DNA from: Ettlia oleoabundans
Taxonomy: Eukaryota; Chlorophyta; Chlorophyceae; Chlamydomonadales
NCBI GenBank assembly: GCA_019693395.1
Contig: JAAMXP010001910.1
Coordinates: 1 to 32,054 of the forward strand
Length of the DNA: 32,054 nt
Reading direction: 5' to 3'
In this document: positions 1-9,200 of the stretch, piece after piece
How positions within the stretch are numbered: the stretch's first letter is position 1
Layout: every line of letters begins with the position of its first letter
The notes under the pieces: model-generated
What the model was told of the DNA's origin: nothing
Databases searched by the model: none
Seen by the model: only the letters and a program-made list of their open reading frames with translations
Translations under genes and position numbers: made by a program

Positions 1-25
1 CTCCCCCGCACAACACCCCACCCAC

Positions 26-3000
26 CTTCTTCACGCCGCTGGTGAGCCCCTTGGCCCCCATCTCCGCCCCAGGCACCCACTGCAGCGCAGCCAACCCCGC
101 TGACTCGTCCGCCGGTCGAGGCGAGGTGTCAATGTCGCCCTGCGGTGGGGACGGCAGCAGGGGCGGTTGGGTGCCAGGTAGTATGGCCGGCAGGGCAGTA
201 CAGCATGTGGCATGCGCTGAACTGGACCTGGATTTGCAGGCAACAACCAAGAATGCAAGCACCCCAAGCCATGCCAACTGGACACTACCCGCTCCGTCTC
301 CCTGTACCTAAACCTCCTCCACCACTGGAAATCAGGGAACACTTCGTATGAGGAACGCCAAGAAACACCACAAACAGTAACAGCCTGAGATGCAAAACAG
401 CCGCCGCCAAAACGCCCCGCTCCTTGCCCTGCCCACCTGCAGCAGTATTTGCTCCACCCGCATGGTCATGCGTATGTGGGAGAACACGTGCACCAGCTGG
501 CCTAGGGGGCGCCGCTCCACCACAGTCACCGCGCCGACGCCTGCACGGTGGTTGAAAGCAAGTCATCTCGTGAAAAGAGGTGGTGGGCGCTGCTCTGCGC
601 TGCCATAAGTTTATGAGGACTAGAGGGAAATTGAGGGTGCAATCATGTGTAGGGGAGGCAATAGAGTAAAAGAAAACATGGCGCAAGGATGCAGGAAAGG
701 TTAGGTGGGCATAAGAGGGTAAGGCAGGGCCACAGCCAGCTGCCATGCAACAAGCCTTGCTGCGTTATTCGCACCTGCACTGCTGCCCTTCGCCTGCTGC
801 TGCTTTCTTCTCTGACCTTGCTGCTGCTCCTGCTGCCCCTGCTGCTGCAGCCGCATCCCCAACTGCGCCTCCAGGTACTCGTCCATCAGCTGCTGCTGGC
901 GGCTGGGTGCCCCCTCGTCTCCCGCCCCCAGCGGCAGCAACGGGAACTGCCACAGCCCCGCCAGCAGCCCGCTGGGTGGGCGCTGCACCAACAGGAATCG
1001 GTTGCCGCCCAGGTCTGCACCTGACCCGGCAACTGCCCCCGTGCTGGCGGCGGTTGATGGCGGCGCTCCTGGAGGCAGCAGCTGCACCACCGCCACCACC
1101 ACCGTCTCCTCCCGCTTCTCCGCCTTCTCCACCTGCTGGCGGGCACAGTCAAGCAGTGAAGATGCAGCAGTTAGGCAGCAAGAAGCCAAGATCAGCAAGC
1201 CAGCTAGCTGCTTAGCCAAATTACACCGGCCGGCCCCCACGCACAAAGCTGGGGCCCCACACCCCACCCCACCCACCCTCCCCAACCCCCAAGAACGCAC
1301 ACACCATACTCGCCACCGCCAACAATCCCAGGAGCAGGTAAGGAAGACCGGTCCCTGCAGCGCCGCCTTCGCCTCTTCATCCCCGATGTTGACCGTACAC
1401 CTGGCGCCCGCTGTGTGACCACCCACCCACCCACCTTTGCTGGGTAATCTGTGACCCGAGGGGCACCTGCTGCTGTGGGGTCACCCCCGTCAGCCCTGTA
1501 CCGCTGTACCGCATGGTAGGCGGAACAGCTGGTGCTGACGGGGCAGTCGCCGCACTTTGGTTCGGTGTTGGGCACACACACGGTGGCACCCAGCTCCATG
1601 ACAGCCTGGGATGGGGTGTGTATGGTGGATGGGGGTGTGGTAGGGGGTAGGCAAGTGGGAGAACAATGGAGGAGACACCAGTGCGTCAGGGAACGAGAAG
1701 TGCAGCCGCTTGGGACTCAAGTAGGTCCCACTCAAGCCCAGCGGCACCACCCAAACCTCCCACTGACGGCCCCACCCACCCACCCACCCACCCACCTGGT
1801 TGAAGTCCCCCGGGCGCTTTGGGTCCAACAGCTGCGCCGCCAGGTCAGCCCACAGCTTGGTGGAGGCGGCTGCAAGAGTTAAAGTAGCAACCGCCACAGG
1901 GGAAAACAGACTGAATAGTGGCCGTGTTTGAGCGGTGGTGGGCGCATGGATTGGAACAGGGTCGGAGGTGTGGGACTCCTGCGCTTGCTGCTTGCCTGCT
2001 GCCCTCCCTGTGTGAACCTGCACGCCCTCCCACCCATCCTTCAAGCCACCCAGCCACCCACCGGAGCGTGGGTCGGCGCCCACCCGCCTCAGCCGCGCCA
2101 GCACCCGCACCACATTGCCGTCCACCACCGCCGAGCGCTCCCCGCAGGCAATGGAGGCAATGGCTGCGGAGGTGTAGGCACCCACGCCTGCATGGAAGAA
2201 AGGGGGGGTGGGGGTGGGGGCTTGCATCGGCGTGGCTTGCTTGGTGTGGGGTCTGCGACGAGAAGTGGTTTAGAAGTGTGGGGAAGAGGCAGCGTGAGGG
2301 TCGTGAGGCATGCCTAGCAACCAGCTGTCTCGACAAGGGCAGAGGCGCTGCAAACGGGTCGCCGACCGGCTGCTCGCCAGGCAACAACAAATGAACGCAG
2401 TCACAGGGCGGGTTGCCGGCTAGCATCCCACTGCAATGCAATGGCCCAGCAGGCGCCCACAGCCAACAGCCTGGGCCCCCCCAACCAGCAGGTGGCCAGA
2501 GCAGCAGCAATGCAACCATTCCAGCGAGCCAGCCAGCCAACCAACCTTCATATAACTCAGCAGGAGGACCACCAGCACGCACCTGGGATGCTCTGCAGCT
2601 CCTTGGCAGTTGTGGGGAAGCTACCCCCTAGCTGCCCCACAATGTACTTGGCACCGTCCAGCAGGTACCGTGCCCGCCGGTAGTACCCCAAGCCTGCATG
2701 GCACAGCAACAGCACAGCACAGTGCAAAGTAAGACATATACTGCAGGAACATATTGACGGTAAATGTCACACGAAGAGGTTGAGAGCCCATGCGCCCACA
2801 AACCCAGCCACCCACCTGCCCACAGCTCGTTCACCTCCTCCTGGCTGGCCGCCGCAAGGGCACTCACGGTGGGCCAGCGCGCCACCCAGCGCCGGAAGTA
2901 GTCGGCCGCACGCGACACCTGGGTCTGTCACAACAAGGGAAGAAAGAGAAGAACGAAGTGGAGGGAAGTAGCGGTGAGCTGGCCAACGTAGTGAATGGGT

Positions 3001-3764
3001 GCAGCAGGGCCTACAAAAGATGGCAGGTCTTCATCTTGCAAACAGGCGGCAGAAAGCAGGCCATGGTGTGAAGCTTTGGAGGGCAGGGGCGGCTTGGTGC
3101 GGGTGCCTCAATGTTGCAAGGCTGGATGGGGACGGGGGTTCAGAGGGGAGTGCAAGCACGTTGAACGGTAATGGACTGTGTCATGTCCAGGCTCTCAACC
3201 TCCTTACATGCCTGCCCTTTACCCGCCAAAAGCCATCGACCCTACCGCTCAACCACCATGCTGCGGTGCATGCACTTCATGCTGCTGTGTCCCCTTGCCC
3301 CGGTTGACGTTGCACCCCACCTGCTGGCTCATTATTTCGCAGACCCATACATAGTAGATGAACTCGTTTTGAGGCAGGTCCAGGGGTGCGCCTGTCTGGC
3401 CCTGCGCCGCTGCTGCTGCCACCGCCTCGGCACTCAGCTTGGAGTGCGGGTTCCGACGCCAAGGCAGGATCCTGTGGCTGTGATCGTACCAGTCAAGAAG
3501 GCGGCCTCGTATCTGTGTCGCACAACAAGGAGGGCAATGAGTATGGTAAGGGAGACATATGGCAGGCTAATGATCCCGGGCGGCGGCAGAGCAGGGTGGC
3601 GGGCCTGAACTTGCCCGCTCCACCTCCTCCGGCGCGAAGTTGACGTCCTCGATGTCCTCCACAGCCCCGCCCGTGGCAGTCGGGACGGGCTTGGAGGCGC
3701 CCCGAGAGCTTTTTGCATGGCGTGCGGCCCTGGGCCCCGACTCTTTGGCCCGCTTCGGCGCCAT
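26..3764 (-). CDS. MUTYH: Adenine DNA glycosylase MUTYH (MutY homologue), 3' end off window
   Basis: Base-excision repair enzyme that removes adenine mispaired with 8-oxoguanine. Ten exons read right to left with consistent phases: 3624-3764, 3321-3512, 2816-2924, 2583-2693, 2062-2187, 1796-1869, 1435-1605, 775-1132, 437-540, 26-139. They give 500 codons; a final short exon lies left of position 1. Seen: a lysine/arginine-rich N-terminus; [15 protein letters not shown] with the family's catalytic Glu (about residue 106); the helix-hairpin-helix [21 protein letters not shown] with the catalytic Asp (about 207); four FeS-cluster cysteines (about 261, 269, 272, 278); and a NUDIX-like C-terminal domain with [19 protein letters not shown], then [10 protein letters not shown] and ending GLTSGVKK. 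A Gln-rich insert interrupts the C-terminal domain near 800-900. The first two FeS cysteines are separated by seven residues, where the family usually has six. The start at 3764 is the first ATG giving MAPKRAKES; in-frame upstream ATGs exist. Identification is firm; exon ends are inferred. Confidence 0.95.
1771..1796 (-). repeat. (GGGT)n G-quadruplex motif at the 5' splice site of MUTYH intron 6
   Basis: On the gene strand the exon ends in CAG and the intron opens directly with repeated GGGT units, giving six consecutive G3 runs with single-T loops and a closing GGGG. This is among the strongest G-quadruplex sequence patterns known. It overlaps the donor. Shorter versions start introns 7 (1419-1434) and 10 (1-25). 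Confidence 0.8.
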
Positions 3765-3878
3765 GATGGTCACACGTGCAGAACCAGGCAGCCGAGCAAT
3801 CCAGAGCCGCAAACTCATGAATATGGCGCATGAGGTGGAAGTTTGCAATTGAAATGCGGGACGCACCTGTACCCTCAT
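3765..3878 (-). promoter_or_regulatory. Possible in-frame upstream start and targeting leader for MUTYH
   Basis: The MUTYH frame stays open upstream of 3764, with further in-frame ATGs at 3818 and 3878. Starting at 3818 would add 18 residues beginning MSLRLWIARLPGSARVTI, with three arginines, serines, no acidic residue and a hydrophobic helix-like pattern. This looks like an organellar presequence. Starting at 3764 gives MAPKRAKES, which looks like a nuclear form. Human MUTYH is known to have mitochondrial and nuclear isoforms; extending that to this gene is inference. Confidence 0.4.
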
Positions 3879-4280
3879 GGCGTACCGCAGCGGGCGGGAG
3901 TCTTGGCAGTTAAGGTTGGGGCTGCAGTCTGAGGCATGGTCGCTGTGAAATCATAACAGCAGTATGCCTTGTGCCGCAAACAAGCCTGAGGGCAGGGTTG
4001 GCAAACGTTTTCGCCAATTCGAGGCACTTTCAGGCCAAGCGTGCTTCCGCAATCAGCTCGTTGTCAAAAGGACAGTGGGACGTGCCCAGTCAATGCCACT
4101 GCTAATGGCGATGATTATTATCGTTAACTGCAGACCTATGCATGCATGTCCGGGATCAAGGGAGCTGATGTTAACAGGATGGAATGGCACGTGTCGTGAC
4201 ATGGCGCCACCTGGCCTCGCAGGCCCCTCGCTCCCAGCAAGTATTGTGGAGTAACCTTGTCAGCGTGTTTCCGCTCTTAT
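3879..4280. other. Divergent intergenic region between MUTYH and the first BTB gene
   Basis: About 400 bases separate the MUTYH leader and the plus-strand BTB start. It presumably carries both promoters. I see no clear TATA box, tRNA or conserved ORF; the stretch is less GC-rich than the flanking exons. Confidence 0.5.
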
Positions 4281-6223
4281 ATGGAGCAGCCACCTTTCAA
4301 CAGCTTTAACCAGGAGCAGCCAGAACAGCTATACCTCGAAGAAGAATCGCGCAGCACGACAGACGCCGTGCTGATCGTGGAGGACAAGCGATTGCATGCC
4401 CACAGCCAAATCTGGAGCCTGCACAGCAAAGTGAGTGAAAGAAACTCCCCGCTTGTGCTTCACGGCTTGTAGGCAAACTCCATCGCAAGCAGTTGTAAGC
4501 TAGACATCTGTCCATTCCTGATGCCACCAACAACCCGGCCCATGCTGCTCAGGTGCTGAGGACGCTGTTTGCCGGGCAGTTGTGGGGGGCGGCCGCCGAC
4601 AGCAATGGCGTGTCCCAGGCTGTGCCGCCACAAGCACCTGCGCATGGCTTATGCTCCTGAGGATGCCACTCCAGCTGCTCTGGCCACCATCCAAAACCAC
4701 TTGGCAGGGGTGACTCGGCTGACGCACTGCCTGCATGCACCCGCCATACAGGCCAAGCTGGTGGCCAGCTTGCACACGGCAGGTAAGCCCTCCTAGCCAA
4801 GATGATGGGTATACTGGTGTGCCTAAGACACCCCTTGTGTTCGTTGCCTTACAGGCACATCCTGGCAAGCTGCAGCTGTGAATCATCTAGCACCTTGCCC
4901 AGGCCATCTGAGCAGTGCTCCCACACCACACCACCTGTCGTGCCAAAACTCAATTTCACTGCTTCGCCAGACGTCTAAACGCGCTTTCCATCAAAGTCAG
5001 ATTGCCATATACTTCGGCTGCTCTGCTGCACCCTGTACTGCAGTGTGTACCGCCACCAGCTTCAGCCTGCTGCAGAGCTGGGTGGACCTGGCGCAGCGCT
5101 GCAACCCGGACTTGCTGTATGGATCCTGCATCCGCCGCCTGGCATCGCTCCTCTATACCAGCCACAACACCGACCTTGATGCCAAGGGCAGGAAGCGCAA
5201 GCGGTTCATGCAGGGCTATGTGGCGCAGGCAATCTACGACACCGCCCCGCTGCAGGCAAGCTGGGTGGGGCAATTTGGTAACCTGTGGTTGGTCTGGTTG
5301 TGTAGTAATATTTGGGCGCAGGCAACAAGGGAGCACCATCCCTCGGGGGCCCACGCCCAGGTATGCAGTGCGTGCTATGATAAGTGCAACTTGGAGGCGG
5401 TGCATGTGGGTACACTGGGGTTTCTGAAGGCTGTATCTCAAGGTGTTTTGCAGCTCTGGGGGACTGTCCCTGTGCCGTAGCTTATCTAGCACTTCTGAGG
5501 CAGCTGGCACCTGCTGTAGTTGTTCATCTGTTGTCGTCTGCTGTTGACTCAGAAATGGGAGTGTTGACACAGAGAAATGTTGTCATATGATTGGGGAACC
5601 AACCACCACCTGCGGCTTCCCTACACGCAGGACCTCAATGCCGCGGCTCTTCAAGCGCTACTGGGCATGTTGCTAGCAGCCACCCGCAGAATGGATGGGC
5701 AAGGTTGGCGCTCGACTGATATATATGACTACCTGCCTGGGGAGCGTGAGCTTATGGCTGCTCTGGATGGCACAGCACCGAATTCCAGAGCAGCAGCAGC
5801 AGTAGCAGCAGCAGCAGTGAGAGTGTGACCGACAGTGACAGCAGCAGCAGTAGTGAGAGCGAAAGCAGCAGTGAGGAGGGGGAGGAGGAAGAGGAGGAAG
5901 CAAGCAGCAGCGATGGAGGCAAGGCTAGTGGGGGCAGCAGCGTCAATGGTGTGCACCATGTTGCAGGCTAGTGTTAGTTCTGCCATGGATGGGCAGCGAG
6001 AATTGCTATTTACGCGCAGGTGCAAACACACATGGAAGAACTGGAGTTGCAGTGGCGCCAGCACAGAGCCATGGCTAGCCAGCGTGCTGACATGGCGGCG
6101 GGAGGGAAGGTCAAAGCGGTTGATCGCTGTATTTTGCAAACTGCATGCATAGTAGGTTTGCGTACAAGATCATTTGGTGCAACACCGCGTCCGTTGCGCT
6201 GCCATTCACACATGCATAGCTAA
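4281..6223 (+). CDS. BTB/POZ-domain protein, frame uncertain, possibly degenerate
   Basis: BTB domains mediate protein-protein contacts and often recruit substrates to CUL3 ubiquitin ligases. Exon 1 (4281-4430) starts MEQPPFNSFNQ and contains DAVLIVEDKRLHAHSQIW, a BTB-like strand-helix; after an intron, 4553 continues VLRTLFAGQLWG. That frame meets a stop near 4658, while a different frame carries LRMAYAPEDATPAAL and VTRLTHCLHAPAIQAKL (to 4782), which fit the end of a BTB domain and the following helices. A further exon (about 4855-5255) holds LLQSWVDLAQRCNPDLLYG, resembling a BACK-like helical segment. A GC-AG intron leads to DLNAAALQALLGMLL (from 5631). This frame ends at 5828, but a neighbouring frame holds an acidic Ser/Glu tract (5789-5949) and MEELELQWRQHR (to 6223). 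Family assignment is moderate; start, frame joins and end are uncertain. Either unrecognised short introns or real frameshifts explain this. Confidence 0.5.
5789..5820 (+). repeat. AGC trinucleotide tract
   Basis: Ten nearly uninterrupted AGC/AGT triplets. They read as poly-Ser in one frame, followed by an acidic Ser/Glu stretch to about 5930, and as poly-Ala in the other. It lies where the reading frame of the BTB-type gene becomes ambiguous. Confidence 0.75.
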
Positions 6224-6247
6224 GACTGTTGCTCAAACAGCAGCGCG

Positions 6248-9200
6248 ATGGCTGCCGATTACTTGGCCATCATGGACGGTTTGCGCGCCACGCGCGATGC
6301 TGACAGCTGCTTGCGGGGGCTCAACCTTTTTCGCAAGGCATTGCGGGACGACGACGCCGCATTATTCCTGACGCGCTATCTGCGGCAGTCACCCGAGTGG
6401 CAGGAGTTGCAGGCGGTGTGGGACACGCAGCTGACGGTGCGCCTCTGCCGCCGCTTCAGGTGTCGCTGCCGTCTGCTGCCTGCAGCTGCGATACCTTTGT
6501 GCCGCCTCCTCTGCACTTTACCTTCGGGAGATGACCTCCCTGAACTTGCCACCACTGCCTGCAAACCCGTACAATGCAGGTGCAACACTACCATGTCACT
6601 GTTACGCTGCTGCTGGCTCTGGCAGATGCGCTAGGTGTGGCCACCACAGTGGCGGCGCAGCAGCAGCCACCAGCTCAGCCAGACTCAGAGCAGGAGCAGC
6701 AGGCCCAGCCAGCCCAGGTGCTGGCGGCAGGAGCTGCCAGCCTGGCAGGTGCTGTGGTGCAGCGCCGTCTCAAGGCTCTGTACTTCAACCTGTCCTCAGA
6801 TATCCGAGGCAAGGCCAACGCCGCCCTCACGTTGCTCGCTGCCATTGCCAATGCCTGCGCCAGCGGCATCTGCAGCAGCAGCCCAGGCACACTTGCCATC
6901 ACCACCATCAGTTGGGGCGCTGGGTCAGCTGCTGGGTCTGCCTCCAGCACTGGACTCAGCCTGCGGGACATGGTGCGCGCCTTTGACTGGAGCCTGTCTG
7001 CGCTGCCTGGCCTCGCACGCCCGCCCAGGTAAGCCTCTGCTTGGTTGTATTGGTAGGCAATTGTTGGAGTTGCTGCTGGGGGGTTGTTGAGCTGCTTCTG
7101 ATGCTGGGTGCTGGGCGTGTGTGCAACCGCTTGTCTGCACACTAGCAGCTGGTTGCAGGGATCCTTGCAGGGATGTTTCGAATCTATGAGCCAGATGAAA
7201 AGGCAGCCAAGGGTCATTACTGTCCAACACAAGGTTGCACCCAGACATGCATTAAAATACAACTGCGACCTGCAGGGAGAAGAAGGGAGAGTCGGCTGCG
7301 GAGCACCGTCAGCGCTACTGGCAGCAGTGGGGGCTGGGCGACGTGCTCAAGCGGCCCACCCGAGCCGCCTTCTGCCAGCTGGCGCTCACGCTGCTGCGCC
7401 ATGCTGGTGCCAGCGGGGACTCCCTCCTGGTGCAGCAGCTGCTGCAGCTGCGCCCTCTCATGGGTGGCCTCATGCAGCACCTGGCCGTTGACCCGCGACA
7501 GCAGCAGTTGGCGGTGAGTGCGCTGCCAAGTGGTCGCGGTTGGCTTCTCAGCAGCAGAACCACACTGGGAGTGGAGGGCATTAGACGCATCTGCCTTGCC
7601 TCAGCAGCATCAGTGTTGCCCCGCATGCCCTGCCAAGTAGACGATGAATTCGTGCCTAGTCGTGGCTCGGGTGCACCCCCATGTGGCCTGCAGGTGATTC
7701 AAGTGCTGCAAAAGCGCGTGCTTGCCGCCAAGGCTGGTGTGCCGCCGGCAGTGCAAGCAGAGGTGTTCTCTGATTCGGCTTTGCAGCAGCTGGCAGCCAT
7801 AGCTGCCGCTGCGGCGGCTGGAGGGGATGACGAGGGCAGTGGCGATGAGGAGGGGAGCGAGGGAGCAGCTGTAGCAAATGGAACAGACGGCGGCGATGCG
7901 TCGCAGAGGAAGGAGAAGCGGCAGGCAGCAGAGGCAGCCCTGGCAGTGCTGCTGGCGGTAGCCACTGATCCTGCCCACGGCCTGGCTGCTGCTGCTTCAT
8001 CAACAAGCGGAGGAGATGCTCAATTTGTTCTGGCAGATGCCGGTAGCCACCACTTGCTACCGGGGCAGCGCCGCCTGCTGCGCCTCCTGCTGCGCCTGCG
8101 ACCCGCTGACTCAGCCGCCCACCTGCAGCTGCTGCTGGCGGCAACGATTGCAGATGCGCGCCTCGCGGCGGCGCTGCTGCTTGCTCTGCCGTACAGCCTC
8201 GAGCCGGCAGCGGCAAGCGCATCAGCCGGCAGTGCAGCCGCAGGACGCTGGTTTGCTCACACAGCGGTAGCAGCCAGGCTGCTGCAGCTGCTGCCAGCCT
8301 CAGCACCATCGGGGCTGTCCCTGCTGGCAAGCGGTGGCAGCGCGGTGCCCACCCCTGGCGGCAGGCGAGCGCAGTGCCTGCTGCGCTGCTGCTTCCCGCC
8401 CTGCTTGCAGAAGGCGGCGCTCAGCCGCGGCCTGCAGCACAGCAACGCGCTGGTGAGTGGATGGCATGGATTGATCACACATGATCGAGCATGTATTGGG
8501 TTGATCACTGAGTTGCATCATTCTATCCAGAGCATCCCCCACCTGGGTGTCTCCACCAAATAGGACGGCGGGCTGCTTGCATGTACTGCAAGTTTGCTAT
8601 ATAAGGTTGCAGCAGTCAGGCGTGGCACTGTTTGTGTGTGAACCTAAACAAAGGGCGTGCTTATGGCGACACTGCGTGCAGGTGCGGCACGGCACGCTAG
8701 CATTGCTCATCAGCGCCCTGTCGGTACTGGAGGCAGTACTGCAGGATTGTACAACCGCAGCATGGACGCACACAGCAGCAGACACATCAGCAGCAGCAGC
8801 CCTTGATCTTCCTTCTGCAAGCTTCAAGGACCAGCAGCAGCAGCTGGGGGCGCAGCCTTGGCTGGCACTACGGCGGTGGCTGCAGCAGGCGGCCCGACAG
8901 CATCTGCCAGATCCCACTCTGCTGCTCGCGCTGCTGGCGGCCGCGGAGAAGGAGGGCTGGGACAAAGGTGAGGCGGGATCGTGGGAACCAAGTAGGATGC
9001 TTTCTGGCGCTTGCTGTTAGCGATGAAGCCTGCAACACGTGTGCAAGGAGCCGATGCCCCTAAGGCGCGCTCTAGAGCTGGGCTGAACATGCTTGGGGTT
9101 GAGGAGAGACCGGCCCCCCTTCTTCTAATACTGGCGTGTGGTGTTCCCCTGCGGCCGCAGCCAACGAGCTGCAGCTGACCGCCACCCTGCGTGCCCTGCT

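Noticed and set aside
4956..5570. Minus-strand open frame of 204 codons
   Set aside because: Antisense to the BTB-type exon carrying SWVDLAQRCNPDLL; no motif of its own.
6437..6579. Possible extra URB1 exon (LRYLCAASSALYLREMTSLN)
   Set aside because: Including it breaks phase. Joining 6436 directly to 6580 keeps the frame and gives QAVWDTQLT-VQHYHVTVTL, which fits the URB1 N-terminal pattern, so it is treated as intron.
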